From: Serinibacter arcticus | GTDB taxonomy: Bacteria > Actinomycetota > Actinomycetes > Actinomycetales > Beutenbergiaceae | Assembly (NCBI RefSeq): GCF_003121705.1 | Contig: NZ_PYHR01000002.1 | Location: forward strand, 2,666,001 to 2,730,000 | Reading direction: 5' to 3' | Length of the DNA stretch: 64,000 bases | Shown: one piece after another, positions 34,695 through 42,854 of the stretch | Layout: the number at the start of each line of letters is the position of its first letter | Numbering within the stretch: position 1 is the stretch's first letter | Position numbers and translations under genes: made by a program | Notes under the pieces: generated by a model | What the model saw: the letters and a program-made list of their open reading frames with translations, nothing else | The model's database searches: none | What the model was told of the DNA's origin: nothing

Positions 34695-35567
34695 ATGACC
34701 ACCGCGAGCTACGAGCCGGGCTTCCTCGGCGTCGACGTCCCGCTTCCTCGCCCCCTCGACGGCCGCGAGGTCCTCGAGCTGACCTACCCGCGGTTCTCCG
34801 TGCTGCTGGATCCGGTGCGGCGGCTGGCGGTGACCACCGGCGTCGTCATCGACGGCGCGACGCTCCGCGACGTCCCGCGCCGCGGAGACTGGCGGCTCGA
34901 TCCGCGCGCTCCCGCCGAGGCACAGGCCGGTCCGGAGATCTACTCCGGCAACGACCTCGACCGCGGCCACCTCGTGCGACGCCGCGATCCCGGCTGGGGC
35001 ACGGACGAGCAGGCGCGCGTCGCGACGGCGGCGACCTTCGCCTATCCCAACGCGGCGCCGCAGGTCGCCTCGTTCAACCAGAGCAAGGAGCTGTGGCTCG
35101 GGCTCGAGGACCACGTCCTGGAGCACGCGGACGCCGAGGACCTGCGCGTGTCCGTGTTCACGGCGCCGGTGCTCGACGACGACGACCCGCCCTACCGCGG
35201 CCTCCAGGTGCCGCTGCGGTTCTGGAAGATCGCGGCGTGGTCGTCGGTGCGGGCAGCGCGGGCGACTCCGGCGGGGGTCTCGGACGGGCCCGACGGCGGA
35301 CCGGTGCTCGCGGCCGCCGCCTTCCTCCTGGACCAGTCCGACCTGGTCGAGCGCGTGACGGCGAGCGTCAGCGGCGCGGCAGTCCCGCCGCTGGGTGCCT
35401 TCCGCACGTTCCAGGTGCCGGTGGCGGAGATCGGCGACGTGGCGGGGCTCGACGTCGGGCCGCTCGCCGCCGCCGACGTCCTCGAGACGCCGTCGGTCCG
35501 CGGCGCGGGTGCGTGGCGCGAGCTCGCCGTCCCTGACGACATCCGCCTCGCCCGGCCACGGCCGTGA
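34695..35567 (+). CDS. DNA/RNA non-specific endonuclease (NUC1 family)
   Basis: Beta-beta-alpha-metal nuclease of 290 aa. The active-site motif DRGH is at 89-92 in GNDLDRGHLVRR, with His92 the general base; FAYPNAAPQVASFNQSKELWLGLEDHVL supplies the metal-ligand Asn region. No signal peptide is seen, so it would stay in the cytoplasm unless exported another way, which is odd for a family with many secreted members. ATG 34695 has GGAGA 3-7 bases upstream. No immunity gene is recognisable next to it. Confidence 0.88.
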   Translation: MTTASYEPGFLGVDVPLPRPLDGREVLELTYPRFSVLLDPVRRLAVTTGVVIDGATLRDVPRRGDWRLDPRAPAEAQAGPEIYSGNDLDRGHLVRRRDPGWGTDEQARVATAATFAYPNAAPQVASFNQSKELWLGLEDHVLEHADAEDLRVSVFTAPVLDDDDPPYRGLQVPLRFWKIAAWSSVRAARATPAGVSDGPDGGPVLAAAAFLLDQSDLVERVTASVSGAAVPPLGAFRTFQVPVAEIGDVAGLDVGPLAAADVLETPSVRGAGAWRELAVPDDIRLARPRP

Positions 35568-35620
35568 CCACGCCGGCGGCCGGTGGACACGCTCCGCCGC
35601 ATGGGGCAGGGTTGATGGCC

Positions 35621-35640
35621 GTGTGTGACCGGTCACACAC
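35621..35640. promoter_or_regulatory. Perfect 20-bp palindromic operator upstream of thuA
   Basis: GTGTGTGACCGGTCACACAC is a perfect inverted repeat without spacer, centred on a CpG, 21 bases before the thuA start and just upstream of its ribosome site. The form fits a dimeric repressor of LacI or GntR type. No regulator gene adjoins it. Confidence 0.75.
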
Positions 35641-35661
35641 CACCCGACGAGGAGGTCGAGC

Positions 35662-36417
35662 ATGACCACCACCCCGCCCACCACCACACCGCCCACTGCC
35701 ATCCCGCCCACCCCCACCCGCCGCGCGCTCGTGGTCCGTGGCGGCTGGGACGGCCACCAGCCCGTCGCCACCACCGACGCGTTCCTCCCGTTCCTGCGCG
35801 AGAACGGGTTCGCCGTCGAGATCACGGACGACCCCGAGGTCTACGCGGACGAGCACCTGATGGCCGCGACCGACCTGGTGCTGCAGTCGGTGACGATGGG
35901 TCGGGCGAGCGGCGAGGCCGTGACCGGCCTGCGCACCGCCGTCGAGAACGGCACCGGGTTCGCCGGCTGGCACGGCGGCATCGCGGACTCCTTCCGCGAG
36001 AGCTCCGACTACGTGCAGCTCGTCGGCGGCCAGTTCGCCACCCACCCCGGTCGGTCGCCGAGCGAGCGGGTCGGCGACCCCTCCGACAACTACGTGCCCC
36101 ACACGATCGAGATCACCGACCTCGGCCGTGAGCACCCGATCACCGCGGGGCTGAGTGACTTCGCCCTCGACACCGAGCAGTACTGGGTGGTCCACGACGA
36201 CCTCATCGACGTCCTCGCCACGACCGAGCACCCGGTCCGGCCGTGGAGCCCGTGGCACCGACCGATCGTCTCGCCCGCGGTCTGGACGCGTCGGTGGGGC
36301 GCCGGCCGGATCGTCGTCGCCACCCCCGGCCACACCCCCGAGGTGCTGGCCGACCCGAACGTCCGCACCATCGTCGAGAGGGGTCTGCTGTGGGCCAGCC
36401 GCACAGCGTCGGAGTAG
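35662..36417 (+). CDS. thuA: ThuA-domain protein
   Basis: ThuA (trehalose-utilisation type) protein of 251 aa with a glutamine-amidotransferase-like fold. A Thr/Pro-rich N-terminus leads to RRALVVRGGWDGHQPVATTDAFLPFLRENGFAVEI, then TGFAGWHGGIADSFRESSDYVQLVGGQF and EHPITAGLSDFALDTEQYWV, all typical. ThuA-ThuB pairs convert disaccharides through 3-keto intermediates in rhizobia. GGAGG lies 6 bases before ATG 35662. The next gene, a Gfo/Idh dehydrogenase, overlaps by 28 bases, so the pair forms an operon under the 35621 palindrome. Confidence 0.9.
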   Translation: MTTTPPTTTPPTAIPPTPTRRALVVRGGWDGHQPVATTDAFLPFLRENGFAVEITDDPEVYADEHLMAATDLVLQSVTMGRASGEAVTGLRTAVENGTGFAGWHGGIADSFRESSDYVQLVGGQFATHPGRSPSERVGDPSDNYVPHTIEITDLGREHPITAGLSDFALDTEQYWVVHDDLIDVLATTEHPVRPWSPWHRPIVSPAVWTRRWGAGRIVVATPGHTPEVLADPNVRTIVERGLLWASRTASE

Positions 36418-37523
36418 TCGGTCTCGGCGTCATCCTCGACGCCTACCTCGCCACGCTCGCCGACCACCCCGGCGTGCGGATCGCCGCCGTGGCGGATCTC
36501 GACCCCGACCGCGCGCGGGCCGTGGCCGAGCGCACCGGCGCCCGCGCCGTCGCCGTCGCCGAGCTGATGGCGAGCGACGAGGTCGGCACCGTGCTCGACC
36601 TCACCACCCCCGGCGCGCACGCGGAGGTCGCGCTCGCCGCCGCGGCGCACGGGAAGAACCACTACGGCGAGAAGCCGCTGGCCGCCACCCTGGCGGACGC
36701 GCGCGAGGTCGTCGGGGCGACGACGGCGGCCGGCACCGTCCTCGGGTGCGCCCCCGACACGGTGCTCGGCACCGGGATCCAGACGGCGCGCGCCGCCGTC
36801 GAGGCGGGCCGGATCGGCCGCCCGACGGCCGCCGTCGCCACCTGGCTCTCGCCCGGCCACGAGGCCTGGCACCCGCAGCCCGACTTCTACTACGCCCGCG
36901 GCGGTGGCCCCGTGCTCGACATGGGGCCGTACTACCTGACGAGCCTCGTGCACCTGCTCGGTCCGGTCGTGGCCGTCAGCGGCGCCGCCTCGAGGCTCCG
37001 GGACACCCGCACGATCGCGACGGGTCCGCGGGCCGGGGCCGTCATCGACGTCGAGGTCCCCACGCACGTCGCCGGGACGCTCGTCCACGCGAACGGGGCG
37101 ATCTCGACGGTCACCGTGAGCTTCGACGCGGTCGGCACGCATGCGCGACCGATCGAGGTGCACGGCGAGGAGGGATCGCTCGCGATCCCCGACCCCAACC
37201 GTTTCGACGGCGACGTCGAGCTCCTCGCGCGGGGCACCCGCGACTGGGTCACACTGGAGCCGAGCGCCGGGTTCGTCGACGCCTCCCGCGGGATCGGGCT
37301 GCTGGAGATGGTGGAGGCGGCCGGGCTGGAGGCGGCGTCGTCGGCATCGTCGGCATCGTCGGACACCCCGCGCGCGAGCGGCGGCGTCGCGCTCCACGTC
37401 ATGGAGATCATGACGGCGCTGCTCGACTCCGCGGAGACCGGCCGGCGGATCGACCTCACCACCGCGCCCCTCGTCCCGCCGGTCGTCCCCCTCACGCCGG
37501 CCGAGCGGTGGCGCCGGGGCTGA
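36390..37523 (+). CDS. Gfo/Idh/MocA-family oxidoreductase
   Basis: NAD(P)-dependent sugar dehydrogenase of 377 aa. Rossmann start SVGVVGLGVILDAYLATLADHPGVRIAAVADLDPDRA with an acidic residue favouring NAD, then HGKNHYGEKPLAATLADAREVV, the conserved EKP lysine region. GTG 36390 has GAGAGG 9 bases upstream and lies within the thuA reading frame. Partner of ThuA by overlap, so oxidation of a sugar hydroxyl such as C3 is plausible. Its 3' end overlaps the convergent uxuB gene by 32 bases. Substrate not predictable. Confidence 0.9.
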   Translation: MGQPHSVGVVGLGVILDAYLATLADHPGVRIAAVADLDPDRARAVAERTGARAVAVAELMASDEVGTVLDLTTPGAHAEVALAAAAHGKNHYGEKPLAATLADAREVVGATTAAGTVLGCAPDTVLGTGIQTARAAVEAGRIGRPTAAVATWLSPGHEAWHPQPDFYYARGGGPVLDMGPYYLTSLVHLLGPVVAVSGAASRLRDTRTIATGPRAGAVIDVEVPTHVAGTLVHANGAISTVTVSFDAVGTHARPIEVHGEEGSLAIPDPNRFDGDVELLARGTRDWVTLEPSAGFVDASRGIGLLEMVEAAGLEAASSASSASSDTPRASGGVALHVMEIMTALLDSAETGRRIDLTTAPLVPPVVPLTPAERWRRG

Positions 37524-38964
37524 TCTCGCCGCAGTGCCGCGAGCCCTCAGCCGCCCCGACCAGCCGCCGCACGCCGTCGCGCACCCGGGCGCCCACGGGC
37601 GTCCCGGCGAACAGCGCCGGATCGAGCATCGCCAGCAGCGCCTCGACCGGTTCGGCGGCCGAACACGCCCGCGCGACGTCGTCCCCGGCCGCGTCCACGA
37701 GCGGGAGGCCGCGCCGGTGGGCCGCGACCCAGGCCGCGACGGCGAGCTCCGCGCCCGGCGCCGCGCGCCCGGCGTCGGCCTCCGCCCGCAGCACGGGCAG
37801 GATCCGCAGCCGGATCTTCGCGCTTCCGTCGGCCGAGATCTGGGCGAGCCGGTGCTCGACCCGGTGGTTGCGGAAGCGGGCCAGCAGCGCGCGGCTGTAG
37901 GCGGCGGCATCCAGGTCGGCCGGGAGGTGGCGCGCGGCCTCGCTCCACCAGCCCTCGACGGCGCGGCGGAGCGTCGGGTCCTCGATCGCCTGCGCCACCG
38001 TGACGTGGTCCGCGAGCAGCCCGGCGTACGCGAGCAGGCTGTGGGCGCCGTTGAGCAGCCAGAGCTTGCGCGACTCGAAGGGCTCGACGTCGTCGACGAC
38101 CAGCGCGCCCGCGGCCTCCCACGCCGGTCGGCCGGCCGGGAACTCGCCCTCTAACACCCAGTCCGAGAACGGCTCGGTGACGACGGGGACGGCGTCGGAC
38201 CGGCCGGTCGCCCGCCGCACCGTCTCCGCGAGGTCGGGTTCAGCGCGCGGGGTGATGCGATCGACGGAGGTGGAGATGACCGATGCGTGGTCGGCGAGCC
38301 AGGACGCGAGCGAGCCGTGGTGCCCGCCGGCGTCGACCTCCGCGGCCAGCGCGAGCAGCCCGCCCCGCAGCAGCGCGCCGTTGCCGGGCAGGTTGTCGCA
38401 CGGGACGAGGGCGATCGGGCCGGCGCCCGCCCGCCGTCGAGCCTCGAGCCCCGCGAGCAGGCGTCCGGGGGCGGTGGTCGCCCCGGTGAGGGCGGCGGGG
38501 TCGTCGACGGCGGACGCCTCCCGCAGCCGCGCGAGGTCCGCGAGGAGTGCCGGATCCGCGAGGTCCGGTCCGCCGTCGGGCGCGAGGCGGTAGCCCGCCT
38601 CGGTGATGGTGAGGGTCACGACGGCGGTGCGCGGGTCGGCGAGGTGGGCGTTGATCAGGTCGGTGCGGGGGCCGGGGTGCGCGGCGACGATGCTGTCGAC
38701 CACGGTGAACGCGTCGCCGTCCTCGCTGCGCTCGACCAGCGTGTAGAGCCCGTCCTGGCGCGCGAGCGCGGCCGGGACGTCGAGGTCGCCCGGCCGGGGG
38801 GCGCGACCGCCGAACGCGACGATGCCCCACTCGGCGGCGTCGTCGGCCCTGGCGGTGTACCAGGCCTGGTGCGCCCGGTGGAAGGCGCCCAGGCCGAGGT
38901 GGACCAGGCGCGGCGGGGCGGCGGGGGCGGTGTCGCGCCGCAGGGGGCGCGGATCGGCGGTCAC
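37492..38964 (-). CDS. uxuB: Fructuronate reductase / mannitol-dehydrogenase-family protein
   Basis: NAD-dependent polyol/uronate dehydrogenase of 490 aa. Rossmann loop HLGLGAFHRAHQAWYTARAD at the N-terminus, PCDNLPGNGALLRGGLLAL, and the catalytic-lysine block EPFESRKLWLLNGAHSLLAYAGLL, all diagnostic of the long-chain mannitol dehydrogenase family. The GTG start overlaps the TGA of uxaC (GTGA), and UxaC makes the fructuronate that this enzyme would reduce to mannonate. Mannonate then goes to UxuA, divergent from uxaC. The 3' end runs into the Gfo/Idh gene on the other strand. Confidence 0.92.
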   Translation of the reverse strand: MTADPRPLRRDTAPAAPPRLVHLGLGAFHRAHQAWYTARADDAAEWGIVAFGGRAPRPGDLDVPAALARQDGLYTLVERSEDGDAFTVVDSIVAAHPGPRTDLINAHLADPRTAVVTLTITEAGYRLAPDGGPDLADPALLADLARLREASAVDDPAALTGATTAPGRLLAGLEARRRAGAGPIALVPCDNLPGNGALLRGGLLALAAEVDAGGHHGSLASWLADHASVISTSVDRITPRAEPDLAETVRRATGRSDAVPVVTEPFSDWVLEGEFPAGRPAWEAAGALVVDDVEPFESRKLWLLNGAHSLLAYAGLLADHVTVAQAIEDPTLRRAVEGWWSEAARHLPADLDAAAYSRALLARFRNHRVEHRLAQISADGSAKIRLRILPVLRAEADAGRAAPGAELAVAAWVAAHRRGLPLVDAAGDDVARACSAAEPVEALLAMLDPALFAGTPVGARVRDGVRRLVGAAEGSRHCGEISPGATARPA

Positions 38965-40352
38965 AGCTTGAACGCCCGGCGCGGCACGGCGTCGACGAGG
39001 TCGCGGGCGACGCGCCCGGCCTGGTCGTGGGAGAGGCGCCCCTCGCCGACGAGGCGGGCGAGGTAGGCGGCGTCGGCGCGACGCGCGGTGTCGTGGCGGG
39101 CGGGGATCGACAGGAACGCGCGCGTGTCGTCGATGAAGCCGGTGCCGCGGTAGAAGCCGGCCGTCTCGGTGACGGCGGAGCGGAACCGCGCGATCGCGTC
39201 GGGAGCGTCGAGGAACCACCACGGGGCGCCGACGTAGACGCTCGGGTAGAACCCGGCCAGCGGGGCGAGCTCGCGCGAGAACGTGGTCTCGTCGACCGTG
39301 AACAGCGCGAGGTGCAGGCCCGGCTCCAGGCCGTGGCGCTCGAGCAGGGGGCGCAGGCCGTCGACGAACGACGTCGGCAGGGGGATGTCGTGCCCCGTGT
39401 CGGGCCCGAAGGTGCGCAGCGTGGCGGAGGAGTGGTTGCGGCGGACGCCGGCGTGGATCGTCATCACCAGGCCGTCCTCGACGCTCATGCCCGCCATCTG
39501 CAGCAGGAGGTGGCCGCGGAGCGCGCGGTTCTCGGCGGCGTCGGACTCTCCGCGCAGCGCGCGCTGCAGCAGGCGGTCGGCCTCCCCGGGCTCGAGGTCG
39601 ATCGTGAACGGCTCGACGACGCCGTGGTCCGCCGAGAAGGCGCCGTGGCCGACGAAGTGGGCGCGTCGCTCGCGCAGGGCGTCGAGGTAGCCGGCGAACG
39701 TGGCCGGGTGGCCGGTCGCCGCGAGGAGCGCCTCCGCGCGACCGACGAACGCCGCGCCGTCGGGATCCAGGTAGGCGTCCGGCCGGAACGTCGGCGCGAC
39801 GCGCAGTCCCTGGGCCTGCAGGAGGGCGTGATCGGCGAGATCGTCCAGCGGGTCGTCGGTGGTCGCGAGCACGTCGATCCGGAACCGCTCGAGCAGCGCG
39901 CGGGGCCGGAAGGCCGGGGTGCTGAGCGCCTCGGCGACGGCGTCGTAGATCTCGTCGGCGCTCGCGGCGTCGAGCGGGGTGTCGATGCCGAAGACGCCCG
40001 ACAGCTCCTCCTCGATCCAGTAGCCCGTGGCCGTCCCCGCGAAGAGGTGGAAGCGCCGCGCCACCTCGCGCCAGGTCTCGCGCGGATCGGCGACGGCGCC
40101 GGCCATGCCGATGAGGTGGGGGTCGGCGCCGTCGGCGTGCAGGAGGCGCGTGAGGTAGTGGTCGCCGACGACGAGCAGCTCCGTCGGGTTGCCGAACGGC
40201 TCGTCCGCCCGCAGCAGCGAGGCGGGGACGTGACCGTGCGGCGAGAGGATCGGCGCGTCCGCCACCGCCCGGTACAGCTCGCGCGCGATCGCGCGCAGCG
40301 TCGGGTCGAGGGGCAGGAGGCGATCGGGGTCGCGGCGGTGCGAGCGGGGCAT
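38961..40352 (-). CDS. uxaC: Glucuronate isomerase
   Basis: Converts D-glucuronate to D-fructuronate (and galacturonate to tagaturonate); 463 aa, usual length. Amidohydrolase-fold metal site begins with SPHGHV, His39 and His41; later HLIGMAGAVADPRETWREVARRFHLFAGTATGYWIEEEL and QMAGMSVEDGLVMTIHAGVRRNHSS are family blocks. ATG 40352. First gene of the uxaC-uxuB unit. A TTGACA-like -35 on the minus strand (40382-40387) overlaps the CAATCGTTTG operator, so repression by one of the nearby LacI proteins is likely. Confidence 0.95.
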   Translation of the reverse strand: MPRSHRRDPDRLLPLDPTLRAIARELYRAVADAPILSPHGHVPASLLRADEPFGNPTELLVVGDHYLTRLLHADGADPHLIGMAGAVADPRETWREVARRFHLFAGTATGYWIEEELSGVFGIDTPLDAASADEIYDAVAEALSTPAFRPRALLERFRIDVLATTDDPLDDLADHALLQAQGLRVAPTFRPDAYLDPDGAAFVGRAEALLAATGHPATFAGYLDALRERRAHFVGHGAFSADHGVVEPFTIDLEPGEADRLLQRALRGESDAAENRALRGHLLLQMAGMSVEDGLVMTIHAGVRRNHSSATLRTFGPDTGHDIPLPTSFVDGLRPLLERHGLEPGLHLALFTVDETTFSRELAPLAGFYPSVYVGAPWWFLDAPDAIARFRSAVTETAGFYRGTGFIDDTRAFLSIPARHDTARRADAAYLARLVGEGRLSHDQAGRVARDLVDAVPRRAFKL

Positions 40353-40384
40353 CGCACCAGCAGACCGGATAGCCCTGGGCTTGT

Positions 40385-40394
40385 CAATCGTTTG
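40385..40394. promoter_or_regulatory. CAATCGTTTG operator between uxaC and uxuA
   Basis: One mismatch from the palindrome CAAACGTTTG found upstream of the GH3 gene at 47527, with shared flank GCCA. It overlaps possible -35 elements for both divergent genes (TTGACA for uxaC, TTGCCA at 40392 for uxuA followed 18 bases later by TACCGT). Confidence 0.65.
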
Positions 40395-40504
40395 CCACCA
40401 GGCGGGCCGCCCCGCTACCGTCGTGGACGACCCCTCGGCCGGTCGCCGTCGAGTTCGATGGGGTTTTCCGCCGAGACGCTGCGACGACGCACGAGGAGAC
40501 GACT

Positions 40505-41689
40505 GTGGAGCACACCTGGCGCTGGTTCGGGCCGGAGGATCCGGTGACGTTGGCGGAGATCCGTCAGACGGGGGCGACGGGGATCGTGCATGCGATGCAC
40601 GAGATTCCCAACGACCGGCCCTGGCCGTTGGAGGCGGTCCTGGAACGCAAGGCCGTGATCGAGGAGGCCGGGCTGACGTGGTCGGTGGTGGAGTCGATCC
40701 CGGTCACGGAGTCGATCAAGCGCGGCGACGCGGGTAGGGACGAGGCTGTCGCGACGTGGATCGCGTCGTTGCGGTCGGTGGCCGCGGCCGGGATCGAGGT
40801 GGTCTGCTACAACTTCATGCCGGTCCTGGACTGGACCCGGACCGATCTTCGTCACCGCCTCCCCAGCGGGGCGTGGGCGTTGCGGTTCGACCAGGACGCG
40901 TTCGCGGCGTTCGAGCTGTTCATCCTGCAGCGGCCCGGGGCGGTGCGGGAGTATGACGACCTCGAGCAGGAGCAGGCGCGGCAGGTCTACGACGCGCTCG
41001 GTGATGCCGGGCGCGCCGAGCTGGTCGAGACGGTGATCGCGGGCCTGCCGGGGTCGGAGGAGCATCACACCCTGGAGACCCTGCGGGCGGCGATCGCGGC
41101 CTACGACACCGTGTCCGAGGCTGACCTGCGGGCCAACCTCGCGGCCTTCCTCCGGGCGGTGGTGCCGGTCGCGCAGGAGCTGGGGGTGCGGTTGGCGATC
41201 CATCCCGACGATCCGCCCCGACCGCTGCTGGGTCTGCCGCGGGTGGTCTCGACCGCCTCCGATGCGCGTGAGCTGCTGGCGGCGGCGCCGTCGGTCGCGA
41301 ACGGGTTGACGTTCTGCACGGGCTCCTACGGGGTGCGGGCCGAGAACGACCTGGTCGCGATGGCGGGGGAGTTCGCCGAGCGGATCTACTTCGCCCACCT
41401 GCGCTCGACCGTGCGCGAGGAGCCGGATGCGCGGTCCTTCCACGAGGGCAATCACATCGCGGGTGATGTCGACATGGTCGGGGTCATCACCGCGCTGGTG
41501 AAGGAGGAGCGTCGGCGGGCGGCCCTGCCGCAGGGTGGTCCCCGGATCCCGATGCGTCCCGACCACGGCCACCAGATGCTCGATGACCAGCACCGCACCA
41601 CCAACCCCGGCTACCCCCTCATCGGACGCCTGATCGGACTGGCCGAGCTCCGCGGGGTCGAGACCGCCGTCGCCGCACTGCTGCCCTGA
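40505..41689 (+). CDS. uxuA: Mannonate dehydratase
   Basis: Dehydrates D-mannonate to 2-keto-3-deoxygluconate; 394 aa, as in E. coli UxuA. Start WRWFGPEDPVTLAEIRQTGATGIV, then GIEVVCYNFMPVLDWTRTDL, metal-site region LAIHPDDPPRPLLGLPRVVS, and SFHEGNHIAGDVDMVGVI plus RPDHGHQMLDD, all UxuA signatures. GTG 40505 has GAGGAG 6 bases upstream. Completes glucuronate breakdown with uxaC and uxuB on the other strand. The last 79 bases overlap the antisense LacI frame, and array C begins 8 bases after the stop. Confidence 0.95.
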   Translation: MEHTWRWFGPEDPVTLAEIRQTGATGIVHAMHEIPNDRPWPLEAVLERKAVIEEAGLTWSVVESIPVTESIKRGDAGRDEAVATWIASLRSVAAAGIEVVCYNFMPVLDWTRTDLRHRLPSGAWALRFDQDAFAAFELFILQRPGAVREYDDLEQEQARQVYDALGDAGRAELVETVIAGLPGSEEHHTLETLRAAIAAYDTVSEADLRANLAAFLRAVVPVAQELGVRLAIHPDDPPRPLLGLPRVVSTASDARELLAAAPSVANGLTFCTGSYGVRAENDLVAMAGEFAERIYFAHLRSTVREEPDARSFHEGNHIAGDVDMVGVITALVKEERRRAALPQGGPRIPMRPDHGHQMLDDQHRTTNPGYPLIGRLIGLAELRGVETAVAALLP

Positions 41690-42810
41690 AGCGCCCCGCG
41701 ACCGGACCCAAATGGCCTCGCGACCGGCCCCCAAAGGGCCTCGCGACCGGACCTGAAGGGCCTCGCGAGTGGACCCGAAAGGCCTCGCGAAGGGTTAGGC
41801 GGAGGGGCCGGGCCCGTCGACGCGCGCAGCACCAGCTCGGCCGGCAGCGCCGGGGCGGCCTCCGGCTCCGTGCCCTCGATCTCGGCGAGCAGCAGCCGGA
41901 CGGCGGCGTCGCCGGCCTTCCCGAGCGGGCTGCGCACCGTCGTGAGCGCCGGGCTCGCCAATGCCGCCCCGAAGATGTCGTCGAACCCGACCACGCTCAG
42001 GTCGTCGGGCACGGCGACGCCCCGCTCGCGCAGCTGCGCGATCAGGCCGAGCGCCACGAGGTCGTTGTAGGCGACGACGGCCGTCGCGCCCGACGCGAGC
42101 ACCGCCGTCGCCGCCTCGCCGCCCCCCTCGAGGGTCGCCGCGTACGGACCGAGATCCACGACGTCCAGGCCGCGCGACGCTGCGGCCGCGCCGAGCAGCT
42201 CGCGTCGTCGGCGGCTCGCCCACGACGCCGGGGGCCCCGCGATCCAGCCGAGGCTGCGGTGGCCGTGCGCGTGCAGGTGGGCGACGACGTCGTCGATCGC
42301 CGTCGTGAGGTCAGGCACCAGCGTGGGCAGGCCCGCGACCTCCCGGTTCACCACGACCACCGGCGTGCGCTCGGCGAGGGCGAGCACCTCGGCGTCGTCG
42401 ACGCGCGGCCCCATCAGCAGCACGCCGTCCACGGCCTGCGCGAGCCGGTCGACCGAGGCGATCTCCAGCTCGGGGGAGTCGTGGGACTCGGCGAACAGCA
42501 GGGTGTACCCGGCCGCCGTCGTCACCGCCTCCGCGCCCCTGACGAACCCGGAGTACACCGGGTTCGTCAGGTCGGAGAGCATGACGGCGATCATCCGCGT
42601 GCGCCCGGTCTGCAGCGCCCGGGCCACCGGGTTGAGGCGGTAGCCGAGCTCCGCCGCGGACGCCTGGATCCGCGCCTCCGTGGCGGCCCCGAGCCGGCCC
42701 GGCTTGTTCAGGGCGCGCGAGACGGCGGACGTGCTCACCCCCGCGTGGCGCGCGACGTCGGCGAGGGTCACCCCTCGCGCCCGCCGGACCCCCGGTTCGC
42801 TCCGTACCAC
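41611..42810 (-). CDS. LacI-family regulator with repeat-encoded C-terminal tail
   Basis: Repressor of 399 aa. HTH at about 13-37 (GVTLADVARHAGVSTSAVSRALNK), effector domain to about 338 ending PAELVLRASTGPAPPP, where LacI proteins normally stop. The frame then continues through all of repeat array C, giving a Pro/Arg/Gly-rich tail with PLARPFRSGREAL and VARPFGSGRGAL, and 79 bases further antisense to the end of uxuA before a TAG at 41611. GTG 42810 has AAGGAG 5-10 bases upstream. Last of a minus-strand run after the alpha-glucuronidase gene. Likely controls the uronate genes through CAAWCGTTTG sites; inference. The tail may be real or result from a lost stop. Confidence 0.88.
   Translation of the reverse strand: MVRSEPGVRRARGVTLADVARHAGVSTSAVSRALNKPGRLGAATEARIQASAAELGYRLNPVARALQTGRTRMIAVMLSDLTNPVYSGFVRGAEAVTTAAGYTLLFAESHDSPELEIASVDRLAQAVDGVLLMGPRVDDAEVLALAERTPVVVVNREVAGLPTLVPDLTTAIDDVVAHLHAHGHRSLGWIAGPPASWASRRRRELLGAAAASRGLDVVDLGPYAATLEGGGEAATAVLASGATAVVAYNDLVALGLIAQLRERGVAVPDDLSVVGFDDIFGAALASPALTTVRSPLGKAGDAAVRLLLAEIEGTEPEAAPALPAELVLRASTGPAPPPNPSRGLSGPLARPFRSGREALWGPVARPFGSGRGALQGSSAATAVSTPRSSASPIRRPMRG
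41697..41785 (-). repeat. 22-bp repeat array C (four direct units)
   Basis: Units start at 41697, 41719, 41742 and 41764 (22, 23, 22 and 22 bp) and a partial fifth follows. On the minus strand the core is CGAGGCCTTTCGGGTCC-like, comparable to the CGAGGGGTTTC core of array A. It lies between the uxuA stop and the conserved end of the LacI protein, and is translated as part of that protein's frame. Confidence 0.9.
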
Positions 42811-42854
42811 GCACGCTCCTTCCAGCGACGGCCCAGCCTAGGGCGAAGCGCCCG

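Noticed and set aside
34695-35567. Toxin-immunity system based on the NUC1 endonuclease
   Set aside because: No secretion signal, toxin-delivery domain or recognisable immunity gene adjoins it; the divergent membrane protein has no such signature.
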